A stretch of DNA of 64,000 bases, from the NCBI GenBank assembly GCA_010093685.1, contig MU006240.1, forward strand, positions 275,009 to 339,008. The letters are read 5' to 3'. The stretch comes from Ophiobolus disseminans (lineage: Eukaryota; Ascomycota; Dothideomycetes; Pleosporales; Phaeosphaeriaceae). Positions 11,626 through 22,880 of the stretch are shown here, one piece after another; within the stretch, counting starts at the first letter, position 1, and every line of letters begins with the position of its first letter. The notes beneath the pieces were generated by a model, which saw nothing but the letters and a program-made list of their open reading frames with translations, was not told where the DNA came from and did no database searches. The position numbers and the translations under genes were made by a program.

Positions 11626-12599
11626 TCAGTCACATTTAACAAACTCTTCTTGACTGTTGCACGCCTATAGCATTAGCCTTCGCTCACGAGATCGGATCAA
11701 GGCATGCAAGATGACTCACCATCCCTCGCCACAATGCTCCTCTTCCATCCCACACTGTCCCGCTCTTCCACAACAGTATCCAAACACGGGATTGCAAACG
11801 TAATTTTTGTTTCCACCACACGTACCGTCCGGAGAATGTCCGTCCAGCCATCGCTTCTCACAGAGGCCGGACTGACACTTCCCCAGACCACAAAAGCCGG
11901 AGCCATTGCCGCATACCCCGTCATTGTTGCAGCATGATCCCCATTTTCCACCGCACTTTAGGCCGCCGTGTTGACGTCCGCATTTTCCGTCGATGGCATA
12001 TTCGTCGGCGCCGTGGCAGGAGCCTTCGTAACATGTTCCTTCGCGACAGTCGTCGCTGCGCACTCTAATCAGAGTGTAGAAAGGGGTCGAATACTTTAGG
12101 CTTACAATGTGTCGCCACATGTCCAGGTTTCTGAATTGCAGCACTGTTTCCTGGTGCCTTTGCAGGTAGCGTTGTTGTGTGGTGGACCACACAAGCCATT
12201 TTTGGCAAGGAGCTGGTCGATGACTATATGAGGAGAACACATTAGCAGAAATTTCTTACTTGACACCCTGGAACGGCCCAAAAGCAGCCGTTGGAACTCA
12301 CATCCTGCGACGCAATACTCGGTGTTTGGTTCAATGTTCTTGCAATCCCGATCGAGGTCAGGATTGTAGAAGAAGAACTTCTCGATTGTAATTTCGTATT
12401 TGTTTGCAAGTTCCGTGCAGGTGTTGGAGTTCACTTCGTCAGGAGAAGTGAGCGTGTATCTGCAGATGATTTGGCCCGAGATAATATTCCGCTTTTCGTT
12501 CACTATCCATGGCTGACATTCATCGTCTGACATGGAATAATTGGATATAGTAATAGCTAGCGCTGTAAACAGAGTCGAAACTCTGCACAGGGTATTCAT
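11626..12599 (-). CDS. Secreted LysM plus three-CBM18 chitin-binding protein
   Basis: Four exons (12302..12599, 12106..12223, 11720..12055, 11626..11653; introns of 78, 50 and 66 bp) give 259 aa. An N-terminal signal-like segment (MNTLCRVSTLFTALAITIS) is followed by a LysM domain (about residues 35-100, containing NPDLDRDC and EYCVAGF). Three type-1 chitin-binding (CBM18, hevein-like) modules follow, opening NGLCGPPH, DGKCGRQHG and DGTCGGN, with the usual CC and C-terminal Cys pattern. Each splice choice was made because it restores a conserved stretch, for example VAG-F-IDQLLAKNGLCG and HCGEG-CQEEF. Such proteins bind chitin outside the cell and in plant-associated fungi can shield hyphae or sequester chitin oligomers. 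No catalytic domain is present. Role as an effector versus a wall protein is unresolved. Confidence 0.85.
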
Positions 12600-12998
12600 T
12601 TTGGCGATGCGAGGGGAGGTTGGTTAAAACGAACACCCTCTGCTGAACGGAGAAAGACGGTCGTTGGCGGACAATAACCGGCTTTTCATCCGGAGCCGAG
12701 CGCTGACCTACCGGTGCCCTTCAATCCTTCAGGATTCTCTTAACCTGGTAAGACCTCTTACTTGCTATCGCGATCTAGGACAGGGCTGTTTCCAAACGCT
12801 ACGTTACCGCACGTCAGCGATCATACGCAGGTATACGCAACATACTCGCAAGACAAGTCAAAAGTTCCTCTTCGGGACATGCATGCAATGTTGCAGCGCG
12901 ATAGCACAACTGGCCGCCTAACATTTCGCTGACATATAAGCCCATCCATCCATCCCATCGAATCCGAACCGATCATCATCCACACCTCTGCATTCACA
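12600..12998. other. Divergent intergenic region with TATA-like box
   Basis: Shared upstream region of the chitin-binding gene (minus) and the ABM-fold gene (plus). CATATAAG near 12933..12939 lies about 65 bp before the ABM-gene ATG and fits a TATA box. Nothing else was recognised. Confidence 0.45.
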
Positions 12999-13465
12999 AT
13001 GGCAACCAACCTCGCCGCCCCACCAGCCCTCGAGTCTTTCTCCCTTCACGTCAGAATCACCGTCGGGCTTGAGCATATCGAAGCCTGTATATTTCTCCCT
13101 CCGTCACCACCCTCGTCCAACAACTAGCTAACCCACCTACAGTCCTCGCCGCGCTCAAACCCGCGTACCTCGCCGTGATCGCCGAGCCCGAAAACGTGTA
13201 CTTTGAAGTCTTCCAGAACCCCGATAACCTGGGCGAGTTCCGCTTCGTCGAGCATTGGAATGCGAGTGTGGAGTGGTTTTTGACCGTGAGTAGCTACAGT
13301 AGGGGACGAGAGTAGATGCTGATATAATGGTGGTTGTAGGTCCAGGCGAAGAAAGAGTACTACGTGCCGTACCAGACAACAATCAAGGAGATGTATGTCA
13401 AGCCACGCGAGATTGAGATCTGGAAGCGTATGGGGGGGACTGAGTGGAGGAATGTGAAGCTGTAA
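12999..13465 (+). CDS. ABM-fold (antibiotic biosynthesis monooxygenase-like) small protein
   Basis: Three exons (12999..13086, 13143..13285, 13340..13465; introns of 56 and 54 bp) encode 118 aa. The order of elements fits a dimeric alpha-beta ABM barrel: FSLHVRITVGLEHI, EAFLAALKPAYLAVIAEP, YFEVFQNPDNLGEFRFVE and HWNASVEWFL. Members include quinol monooxygenases and many uncharacterised stress or detoxification proteins, usually cofactor-free. The C-terminal tail (EIEIWKRMGG) is typical of fungal members. No signal peptide is present, so it is probably cytosolic. Substrate is unknown. It lies between a chitin-binding gene and a HET gene with no obvious functional link. Confidence 0.78.
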
Positions 13466-13527
13466 AGACTTGAGGGGTAGAGGATGGGAATTGGAGGATG
13501 TGTTGTGGTGGTAAAAATATCCACATA

Positions 13528-15663
13528 TTACTCATCCTCGTCTTCGTCTACTCTCTTCCTCTTCGTACTCGTCCTCGCGCCATCTCCAACGAATGGAAAA
13601 ACGTACTTCTCCATCGGTTTACCTCGTGCATCCCAGATTCCGTTGACCCACGCATAGCTCCGCAGAAATGATCCTTCGATTAAGCGCCTCCCATTTTGGG
13701 CCCAATGCCGTTTGTCATATGGAGCAACTTCCAAGCTCGCAAGTCGCTCTTGTCGGTACTTGCCTCGCGGGTTGTCCCAGCTTGTGTATACATACATGGG
13801 CGAAACCGCGTCTTGCTTATCGTCGGTAGACCAGTCTTGAGGCGATATGAACAAAGCCGATGGTGGACTGTCTTGTGGCTCGGAGACAGGGCGTGCGAGG
13901 CGTGCCTCTTGGCCTTTTTCAAGAGTTTGGACTACTGCCGCCATCATTTTCAGCATGATTGATGTCGCAGGGTCTTCTTCGCCGTGTGGAGGCGGCTTGC
14001 GATCTATTCTCAGGTTGCGACGCATCAGCTCGACGAGACGACACTGCGGCCATGCTTCGTCGAGTTTGGAGACGATCATCTCAACAATGGCTTGGTCTAC
14101 TTTGTTTAGAATGCTGCGTGGCTCACGTGCTTGTGAATCCTCATTTTTGCGCATATTACGCACTGCTATTTTCTCAATTTGACTGAGACTTATACAATTG
14201 GAGCGGTTGCCTTGATTGGCATCCAGGGAGTTGATTCGGCCGACAAACAATTCAAATAACCAGCCTTGTGTTTCGATGCCTTGCATTGTAATGGTTGGAT
14301 TTCTGAAGCGACAATGATCAATAAAGTACTGCTCTCTTCGAGGATGCGGCGCCTTGATCACAAACTGGCTTTCTTTCAGGTATGATTGGACTGTATGGTG
14401 AAGTATGTCGTCATTACTGTAGAGTATCTCCCCGTTCAATAAAATGAGCGCAAACAGGATTGCTGACAGACTGTAATTGTCGCTGCTGACCAAAGGCGAG
14501 GCGTCGCTGGTGTCTAAGCGTGTAGAAAATCTCAAGGCGTTTGCTAGGATAGCGATTCTGTCCTCCTCCTTCTCGATCGATCGACTGCAGATGTCGGAGA
14601 GAACGGGGTACGTTGTTGTCGGATACATCTCCAAGCTGGTTGAATTGAACGTCTTGTATCGCTTTGCTTTTCGGAGGATCTCATCTGTCGGCCAGCGTTG
14701 TATGTCTGGTTGCGCTAAGCAAAAAGCTGTGACACATTCGCGAAAAAGCCACATCTTCACTTGTAGTTCGCCAGTGACATTGCCGAAGTCGTACATCTTA
14801 GTAGTATCGATGTGTTCGGAGTGAGGAATCAGCAGAGTCATTCCATAGGATGCCAGATGGTCTTCCTGGAATATCCACGCCCTCGACCAGCGTGGATCGC
14901 TGAGGATTCGCAGTATGAGCATCTGTACCTTTGAGACATCCACATGAGGCTTGATTGCAAAGCTCTTTGTGTGACCACCAACGAAGATGTCGCCGTTCAA
15001 GAGGCTTGCCAGTGTATCCACTTCGCCCTGATGAATTAGTGGAGTCGTCAACAAACCGACGGACATTTTCCCGTCTTCGTACACCAGGTCCATCACTTGC
15101 ACACCAAGCTCTTTGTCCCTTGGATACATATCTCCGTCTCCATCCCTTTGATAGATACATTCTGTGTCGATCCATATCTTCGTGATACCCTGGCTTTGCG
15201 CGACCTGTATGACCCTGTCCATGTGCTTATCAGGAAATGAGGTTGCATGCGGTCTCGATCTCGACCCTGGTCGTCTGATGTAGTACCGAAACGAGTCGTT
15301 GTGGTTGCAGCCAAATGGGACGTTTTCTGCTCTGCCTACCCACTTCCAGGAAACGGCCATGTATACTGGTGGCTCATCACTATCATCTTCTTCCACAATC
15401 GGTATTGATAGCTTGGGCCTATCCGCACGCGTTTGGATTGGTTCACCGTCCGTGCCGTAGTTGACCGACCAAATATCCCGCTCTCTGCTCACTCGTGCTA
15501 GATTTGGGGCTCTTGATATGTCAAGAAAGCGAAGTTTTAGGGCCCATTCTAGAGATTCATTACGGTGGTTTTGATACTGTTGAATTTCGACCAGTTGCTT
15601 GAGCAAGGCTGAGATGTCGTCCTTGAAAATCTCCCCGAAGGTCTTGTGGAGATCGTTTTTCAT
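13528..15663 (-). CDS. Divergent HET-domain protein
   Basis: Single exon of 711 aa from the ATG at 15663 (MKNDLHKTFGE). It carries a divergent HET core: VYMAVSWKWVG near residue 95, KIWIDTECIYQRDGDG near 165, the MDLVYEDGKMSVGLL segment, and RWSRAWIFQED near 268, corresponding to the family's LSYVWG, WVDxLCIxQ and RxWTxQE positions. Tryptophan replaces the usual YVWG, and Glu-Cys replaces Leu-Cys in the second block. The C-terminal 400 residues end in an Arg/Lys/Asp/Glu tail (KRKRVDEDEDE) that could act as a nuclear signal. The protein probably belongs to a HET subgroup whose triggers are unknown. The frame is intact, unlike the HET locus at 35.5 kb. Confidence 0.8.
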   Translation of the reverse strand: MKNDLHKTFGEIFKDDISALLKQLVEIQQYQNHRNESLEWALKLRFLDISRAPNLARVSRERDIWSVNYGTDGEPIQTRADRPKLSIPIVEEDDSDEPPVYMAVSWKWVGRAENVPFGCNHNDSFRYYIRRPGSRSRPHATSFPDKHMDRVIQVAQSQGITKIWIDTECIYQRDGDGDMYPRDKELGVQVMDLVYEDGKMSVGLLTTPLIHQGEVDTLASLLNGDIFVGGHTKSFAIKPHVDVSKVQMLILRILSDPRWSRAWIFQEDHLASYGMTLLIPHSEHIDTTKMYDFGNVTGELQVKMWLFRECVTAFCLAQPDIQRWPTDEILRKAKRYKTFNSTSLEMYPTTTYPVLSDICSRSIEKEEDRIAILANALRFSTRLDTSDASPLVSSDNYSLSAILFALILLNGEILYSNDDILHHTVQSYLKESQFVIKAPHPRREQYFIDHCRFRNPTITMQGIETQGWLFELFVGRINSLDANQGNRSNCISLSQIEKIAVRNMRKNEDSQAREPRSILNKVDQAIVEMIVSKLDEAWPQCRLVELMRRNLRIDRKPPPHGEEDPATSIMLKMMAAVVQTLEKGQEARLARPVSEPQDSPPSALFISPQDWSTDDKQDAVSPMYVYTSWDNPRGKYRQERLASLEVAPYDKRHWAQNGRRLIEGSFLRSYAWVNGIWDARGKPMEKYVFPFVGDGARTSTKRKRVDEDEDE

Positions 15664-15942
15664 TGACACGACAGCACGTTGTGTGCACTTCTATAGGAGC
15701 TCGTGTCAGGATTCGTAGGAACTGCGTTGTCGTGATGTGGATAGTAAGTGGGTTGGTTTTCAGATGAGAACGCGTCGGTCAGAATCATGAAACCTCACGT
15801 CAGCACGTGCATGGCTTGGCGGAGGCCTCACTGAAGCTGCGACAACACTGCCTTTGTGGCACTGTAATTCGTCTGACAGACGTCTGATAGTTGTAGACAG
15901 TGACATTTGTATAATATATATTGTTCACGCAAAGAATGGCGC

Positions 15943-16547
15943 CTATAGCTTCGCACCAGTCTGCGCCTTTTTAAGTATTGGCTCCATCTTTGTCGCCTTC
16001 ATGACATCGCCCTTAACCTTCAACTTTCCGCTCATGAACAGCTTCTGCGCATTTGCCTTGCCCTGCACCAGTTTCCCGAAGTCTGCGTCGCTCAGGATGA
16101 GCGTCACAGCAGGCTTCTTGCCCTCGGGCGCAAGGCCTTTGCCGACGTTGCCAGTCTCCTTGAGATCAATGTACCATGACTCGGTGTCTGAGGACGTGTT
16201 CTTGAGTGTGAAGGCGAAGATGGCAGAGCCCTTCTTGATGGCGTCTTTGCGGTCGGCATCGGAGGCGGATAGGGAGCGCGAGATCTCATCGAAGGCGGCC
16301 GAGGCCGGGAAGGCGTCTAAGTGGAAGAGATTAGCTCATGTATCGTAGTCAGAGTATAGTTGAGAGGGGGAGCATGTTCTGAATAGTTTGCGTTGACATG
16401 GCTGTGAATTCCTGAAGGCATCCACCTCCTGGCATCCTTTAAACGCCTCGGGCACGCACGCGCGAGCCACAGAAATGCGGCTCCACGTTTCTACAGCCAT
16501 ACACTGTCCTTTAAAGGGAAGCATAACTCACCAGACTTAAGAGACAT
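15943..16547 (-). CDS. POX18: SCP2 sterol-carrier / POX18-type peroxisomal lipid-binding protein
   Basis: Two exons (16532..16547 and 15943..16316) give 129 aa; the 16-nt first exon encodes only MSLKS plus one base. The product is a stand-alone SCP2 domain (DAFPASAAFDEIS at the start, IDLKETGNVGKG, LSDADFGKLVQGKANAQK, LFMSGKLKVKGDVMKA), the usual size of oleate-induced POX18 proteins. It ends in AKL, a peroxisomal targeting signal type 1. It binds lipids or acyl-CoA in peroxisomes and supports beta-oxidation. The 215-bp intron is long for this window and contains CCTCGG at 16446..16451; another copy (CCGAGG) lies 250 bp upstream. CCTCGG is the core bound by FarA/FarB fatty-acid regulators, which suggests fatty-acid induction. 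Confidence 0.92.
16446..16451 (+). promoter_or_regulatory. CCTCGG fatty-acid-response-like core in the POX18 intron
   Basis: Perfect six-base core of the FarA/FarB site inside the first intron of the SCP2 gene. A six-base match can occur by chance; it gains weight from the second copy at 16797 and from the gene's peroxisomal lipid role. Confidence 0.35.
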
Positions 16548-17498
16548 CTTTACCACGTATTCGCTTTGTCGCTACGTGAATCTTCTGTGTACGATGGCGC
16601 GCGTGTCCGATTCGATCGACAAGCAGGTCAGGACAATTATACGACCACTGAAATCGAAATGAGTAGAGGAGATGAAGTACAAAGATCCGAAGACTCCGAT
16701 GTATATGAACGCTTGACGGCTTGTGACAATGATGATGTCTAGCCTTGAATCCGGGGAAACATGTGAATGCGACGAGTTCAGCCGCTAAAAACGCAGCCGA
16801 GGCATGACGCTTGCGCACGTGGACAGCCTTTCACGCACTAATTGGGACACAGCTTCTACATCCAGCATCAGTCATTTATCGAGTGTGCATGTGACAGATG
16901 TCGTAGAAGCGTTTGGTCGAATGCTCAAAGGCTGCAGTCGTGTAGGTTTGCTAAAACCCCGCCACACTATGTCGTTCATGTCAACCCTGGACATTTACAA
17001 CAACCTGCTGCCATCACTGCAAACCACTTTCGATCTTTCATATCAATGACGTCGTCTTCAGACTAGCACGTATATGTACTCACGCAGTTTCTGGTCTGAC
17101 AAGAAGCTTCCTCGTCACTCTCATTCGCAACATGCACCCATCAACTCCCACAACAATTGAAGCATGCAACGAAACCCAAGATTATGTTTTCAATAACACT
17201 AAGAAAATTCATTCAAAGATCGTGAGGTATACTACTCATACCCATACCACCCATCATACGTTATGTTATATACATGCGTTTCCATAAAAGGTACGTTCAA
17301 AGTCGTAAAAAGCGGCCGTCATAAAAACAAACAACATATCGTCGTGACAAAAGAAAAAGCCCACCAATACCAGGAGGAAGCCGGCTCTTGCAAATGATCA
17401 GAAAACGCCATAGATCCAAGTATCATCCCAGGGGGTATCAAACCGTGCTACACCGTGACAAGACACAGTAAAGAAACTCACACAAGTCAACCTTGGAC
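16548..17498. other. Gene-free stretch
   Basis: Promoter of the SCP2 gene on the left part and 3' flank of the F-box gene on the right. Apart from the CCGAGG site no feature was recognised. Confidence 0.45.
16797..16802 (-). promoter_or_regulatory. CCTCGG fatty-acid-response-like core upstream of POX18-type gene
   Basis: CCGAGG on the plus strand, which is CCTCGG in the direction of the SCP2 gene, 250 bp before its ATG. It matches the FarA/FarB core known from Aspergillus peroxisomal genes. Confidence 0.4.
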
Positions 17499-19155
17499 CT
17501 ATTTCCACGTCGAAAGCCTCAAAAAGCGCTTAACATGCTCGCCGCCAAAGAAACTCTCCTTCGCCGCCGGTTTCCTCGACATGCGGTTCGGCCGACTCAA
17601 CCACCGACTAAGTGCATGCGCACTACGTCCGCCATTACCGGCGTCTTCAATCGCATGGTCAAGTTCCTCTAACAACGGGCCCATAACGCGGGGCTCGCAG
17701 TCAACGGGGGACAGCATGATAGGCACGTCCATGACCTCTTCCTGCGTGCGTTTCCAGCGATCACTACCGGCAATGAGTGTGAGCGGCTCAAGTGCAGCGT
17801 CCCAGTCGCCTTGGCGCAGCTTAACGTCTTCGAAGGTAAATTCGCGCAGTGAGCGGCGGTGCTTATGTATGAAGTCGCTAATTTGGTTGGAATCCATGAC
17901 AGCGTTTTCAAGCTCCATATGGCGGAGGCGCGAAAACGTTAGGGGTCGCGGGCCACGCACTTGCCCGCGCATGGAAGGGTGCAGGCATTCTTCTTGTAGG
18001 GGGAGCATGCAGGGCTCAGTGTCGAGGGAGAGGGGAGAGGGCCCGCGCGAGCCTTTCCAGCGGAAGAAGAGGCGAGTTAGGCTGCGGGATAGGGTGCGCA
18101 GGTAAGCGTGGAGGATGCGTAGGTGTTCGAGGGATTGGGCGCGGATGCGGGGCGAGGGGGAGGAGAAGGGGATGGATTCCATGCAGATGGATAGGTGGCG
18201 GATTTGGCTCCAGCGCTTGGCGGATGAGGGCGTGCTGCCGAAGCCGTGCATGGGGTGTAGGTAGAGAAGGCCGCCTGGGTGGATTGGATGGAGGGAGAGG
18301 GAGGTGAGGGTGTAGAGGGGTGCGCGCTCGACGGCGATGCGGAGAGAGATGAGCGCGTAGTCTACTGCTGAACGGCAGTGTCGGGGAGCAGTGGCGAAGC
18401 CTGGACATGAAATTTTGAGGTGTGCGAGGTTAGTCAGTTCGGAGAAGGCGGAGACGAAGGCGGGGACGTTTGTTGCTGCGTGGAAGAGAGGTGGGTATTG
18501 TTTGATGAGAAGGTCTTGCATTTCCCACGAGCCGTACTTGGGGGCTTTGTCTTTTGCTGGGCCGTTTTGAGGATTTTGGATCTGTGGCTCGTAGGTGAAC
18601 TTCTTCTCTTCGCCAGTCTCCGGGCACACAATTGGCGGGAGGAAGGTGTCTGTGGTGTGTGGCATATGGAAGGTAAACGTCTTGACATGGCGACCTATCC
18701 TTGAAAGGGCTTCAATGCGCGCCGGCTTGGAGAAAGTAGATGTCTTGAACGTGGAAGTAACAGACTCGAAGAGTTGCGGCGCAGCGCGTGACGAGAAGTC
18801 ATGGCATACAAGACGGAAGCTCGCAAGATCCTCTGGCTCCATGTGCTCGAGTAGATTGTCGCGACATTGGTCGTTCAGCCAGAAGCGCAAAAAGACTGAA
18901 CTTGTGGAGAGGACCAAACTGCAGATTGAGCTGTTCGAGCGCGTCGCTTGTTATTGTCAACATCTGGCGGCGCAAAGCGCAAGAAGGTATCTTACATCGT
19001 CCATCGATCGTAGTCGCAGGCGTCAATGGGATCTCACCGAACAGTAACTTCGAGCTGGCACGCGACACGTTCGTCGCGGCACTGGCATAGCTACTGTGGC
19101 TCTCGCCTGAATAAGATCGCTTCAGCGACGGTGGGGGCGGTCGCTGGGAGTACAT
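17499..19155 (-). CDS. F-box protein
   Basis: Two exons (18996..19155 and 17499..18895; 100-bp intron) give 518 aa from the ATG at 19155 (MYSQRPPPPS). The F-box lies soon after the join: FLRFWLNDQCRDNLLEH then MEPEDLASFRLVCHDF and SSRAAPQLFE. F-box proteins tie substrates to the SCF (Skp1-Cullin) ubiquitin ligase. The following 400 residues (KTFTFHMPHTTDTFLPP, SELTNLAHLKISCPG, then repeated leucine-spaced segments) look like the substrate-recognition half of a widespread Pezizomycotina F-box family. The first intron acceptor was chosen to read straight into FFLRFWLN; an acceptor slightly upstream is possible. The target is unknown. Confidence 0.82.
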
Positions 19156-20550
19156 ATCGGTATGGTAGTGGTCGCATTCAAGGTTAATTCGAGAATTATC
19201 GTCGCAATGTCAAATGGCATCAAAGTAAAGCGTAAAAAGTCGTTTCTTTCGTTTCGTTTCAACCGCCAGGGCATCGATATCGAACCTCAGGAAACGTCCC
19301 CAGGCATCGCCCACATTTACCACGTCCATCGTCTAGCGTCGCCACCGAGCACGTGAGACGCAAGTGTGAGTCAAACATCTTGTGTTGTTTCCCAACCCAA
19401 CCGGCAGAGGAACAAGGCTGGGCTGCATCCGGCCAGAGTATTGAGAGCAAAACACGACCATCTCGCGGTGGGAGAGCGTGTATATATGGTGTTTGACGCG
19501 ACGATTCGACCGACGGCTCAAGTGGGGCTGGAGCCTGGAGCCGGCTTGAAACGTTTCACTCGCACGAGCGAATGGGATGGCAGAGGAGGTGGGATAGTGT
19601 ATGCAGGTTGTGCAGTAGTCCTGCAGCGGTTCCTTGGAAAGGTGGCTGACTGGCGGTCAGCGCTCCAACATCGCGTGTCGGCGGGATCTAACGCGTCGTA
19701 CCTTTCTGTGCGTTGCCGGAGCGAGTCGCGATTCGAGGATGCACAACAATAACAGACGCGTTCCTGCGCTGGTACGAGTCCCCGCGTCTGTTCGAGTTGG
19801 CTCGGTCGAAGATGTGGTAGCTTTGAAACAAAGTTATCGATAACTAGCCGGCACGCGCAGGCCATGTGGCTTGAGATGTAAACACCACGCGAGCGTCGTC
19901 CGAACTCCAATCAGACAGAAACAATCTCCATCATCTCCGAAACTTGCGTGGGATCTCCAACCAGACGCAAACGTCGCGTATGCCTCGAAAATTCAATTTC
20001 ACGTCGATCGCGCAAGCAACACACAGAGCCTTTTGTATTCACACATAAGCAGATCCAGTCACGCATTCGCGACTGTGTTCACAACACCCTCCAACAACAC
20101 AAATAGTACTATCGCGCACAAAACCCCCACATCCACATTCAAACAACCCGCCTCGCGCCTTCTTGGCACACCACGAGCGCGTTAAATCGCTCACCTGCAT
20201 CGTTGGCCGGTCAAGCCCTGTGCCCCTCATCTGCCGTGCTGCGAACACAACATGAACATTCTGCACGTACAGAAACAAGTATATAGTGCACACACGTTTG
20301 AAATCAAAGTGTAAAACACTGTGATGATTGAATATCCATCGCTATATTCCTTGGAGTTGTTTCATCCCCCATGTATCCGCAGGTCTATTAAAGTAGAATC
20401 CAATTGGAAGAAAAGAAAAGAACCCCCGAACAAGCCATCCTGATCCAGCCCTCGACGATCCAACTGCACGTCTCCATATGCAGCCATCGTTGCAGCCCAA
20501 ACGCGTTCGCATACCGTGTTTACATTCGCCACCTTTGTCGCGTCACCCCC
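19156..20550. other. Gene-free stretch
   Basis: Lies between the F-box gene 5' end and the arrestin-like gene 3' end, both on the minus strand. It contains no recognised domain; it is probably F-box promoter plus arrestin 3' flank. No repeats were noticed. Confidence 0.45.
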
Positions 20551-22122
20551 TCATCGCCTCTTCTCGTCCGAGAAGCGCGGCGCGCCTTCAGGTGCGGGGG
20601 GAGGTTGGTAACTGCCTCTGTAGCCGTTGATGGGCGGGAGGTCCTGTCCAATCGCCTCTTCGTAGCTGGGGGGCGCGTCTTCGAAGCCGCCAGCCTGGGG
20701 CGGTGGTTGTGTGGGCTGGCCTTGGAAAGCGTTTGGCCCACTCGCGAAACCGGAGTGCGTTGGGGTGGTAGGCGTATGTGGTGCTTGATTGGACTGGTAA
20801 GTTGGGACGTTCAGCATGTGCACTGTGGGCTTGAGTTTCTCGCCGTCGCCTGTTAAGGTGCCTTGGAGCAGCTCTTTTGGTGGTGCGACGCCTGAGTAGA
20901 CTTTGACTGGGAGGCGGAGCGGGAGGACAACGAGTTGATCTTCGCCGTGCTTGTAGCTGCCGTAGCCAACTCCGATGCGTACTTCGAGCTCGTAGTGGCG
21001 CGAGAGGTTGCAAGTAGCAAATGTCGGAGGGACGGTGTTGGGAATCGGCTTGCCTTGCCAGTACTCGCCGTTTATGGGAATCTCAGTGTCGACAGGATCA
21101 GTGGGAGTACCAATCGGTATGTTCATGTTGCTGAAGGAGCAAATGATCCAGCTGTTCGACTCTGTACGAGCTACCTCATGCGCGCGCACCTTGGTATAGC
21201 CTATCAGCTCAATCTGGAGCATTTGGAGGTAGACGTTCTTGCTCCGCTCGCTGACATTCTTCAAAAGCAGTCGCAGAGGTATGTCTTGATTGCATGTAAG
21301 GACTGCCGGGTTTGGTAGTCGAGCATCGATAGAGATGCGTGGAGGTACGGTTCCAGACACGGATGGTGAGGGTGGGATGCTGGTCGTTGAGCTCTTGCGG
21401 TCAAATAGACCTGGCTTCTTGCCCGCTGCAACACTCTGTGCATTCTCGATAAACTGATGTTGCCTTCTCGCATATGCCTCCCCGTCTACATTCTCTGATC
21501 GTGGTGGTTCGATAGGCAGAAATGTAAAGTTCGCGACCGCTCGCGGGTTCTCCTTGAAAAACTGTGGGCGGTTCACCGTGACCTTCACAAAGTACTTTAT
21601 CTCAGCCTCACCCGGGAAGCCAGCCAGTGAAGGTGGTAGTGTAGCCTTGATGTGATGCGTCGCCGGCCTCGCAAATTCGGGTATTGCATTCGAGAAGGAG
21701 ACGTTCGAGATGGGGCTTTGAGCCTGTTGGCACTGCGTGTTCAGCGGTATCTGCCCTTGTTAGTACTGCGCATACATTACTGGACGTATGCGGACCTTAA
21801 ACCGGAACGGGTACTCGTATGTTCCCGCGTTGATCGCAAAGGTAGCCTTGGGGTTTGCAGCCAAATCCTCTGGGCGCACATTTGTGGGAAATAGGGTGTT
21901 GGTCCTATACAGAAACTTGTGTACTTCTAGTACCGGTCTCTGCTTGTCCGGTCTGTTTGGGTGTATTGGTGCCATCAACCGCGTCTTCGACTCTCCCTCG
22001 AGCTTCACAACGACGCTGCTGATGTTTGTCGGATTCGGCACTCGCAGGACGACATTGCCCTGGATGACGTCGAGGTTCGTGTAGTGTTCATGAGGATGCT
22101 GAAGGGCTATAGAGACGTTCAT
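20551..22122 (-). CDS. Arrestin-related trafficking adaptor (ART) protein
   Basis: Exons 21781..22122 and 20551..21732 give 507 aa. The intron is placed at 21733..21780 with a TACTAAC branch site; an acceptor 9 nt further would also keep frame. The N-terminal arrestin fold reads ALQHPHEHYTNLDVIQGNV, VVVKLEGESKTRL, then YEYPFRFKVRI; the C-terminal arrestin half contains PLRLLLKNVSER and VYLQMLQIELIGYT. The tail has the PY motif PPSY within EDAPPSYEEA, which recruits the Rsp5/NEDD4 ubiquitin ligase. Such adaptors mark plasma-membrane transporters and receptors for endocytosis. It is not close to a transporter gene, so its cargo is unknown. The Pro/Gly/Gln-rich tail is expected to be unstructured. 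Confidence 0.88.
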
Positions 22123-22880
22123 TGTGGGTGTTTGGGTGGGTTTGCGCGTGCTTGGTTCTGTTATGGAAACGGGTACTCGGAGTGTATGTTGAGGTGGAGA
22201 GACATGTCACGGCTATATGAGTCGTCGCCGCGTTTTTTGCTTCAAGCAGACGTGTTCAGCGTCAGGAAAGTGTCACTTAATTAGCGCACAGCCGGTAGAA
22301 CGCGTGTCAATAATGTTTGAGCGTTTGAAGTCGCGGGCTGAGAAAAGCTGTACAATCGGCATGATTCGGAAACTGGAGGGGCGCATTGCTCCCCGCAACG
22401 TCATAGCTAGGCACACGCCTTTCATTGTGAGATGCCACAACTTCAACATTCACGGCCGCAACCTCTTCCAGAATCGATGTAGTTCTTGGAGCCCACCCCG
22501 GACCTTATCTTCTCGCAACTGTATCACAATCCTCGAGGGTCTTCTCATCCTGGGCACCATAATCCCAAATAGTGCAGTAAGATGGCACAGCCACAGCCCC
22601 AGCCGCAACACCCGGGCTAAGCATCTCCTGCGCGCTGTGTCACTGGGCAGAACGCTCTTCCAGGTGAGGCTAACACCGAGATGCCTTACGCGTCCTGGCA
22701 TTGTCCTCATGGGGCCATAATCCATATGAAGGATGCGGGCCGGCTACAGACTCGAGGCGTTCACAGTCCTTCTTTGGCCAACATGTCTGGAGGTTCATTA
22801 GCGCCGAGGCAGAACACCAAGGAAGGACTCCGTACCGCAGATATCTAAATAGAATGCTATCGCGTTGAAGCTGCTCGGGT
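22123..22880. other. Gene-free stretch
   Basis: Contains the promoter of the arrestin-like gene and the 3' flank of the lipase gene. A minus-strand open frame near 22450-22725 has no recognised motif and is not called. Confidence 0.45.

Noticed and set aside
15854..16348. 164-codon plus-strand frame
   Set aside because: It is the antisense of the SCP2/POX18 gene, whose spliced product is a full, recognisable domain.
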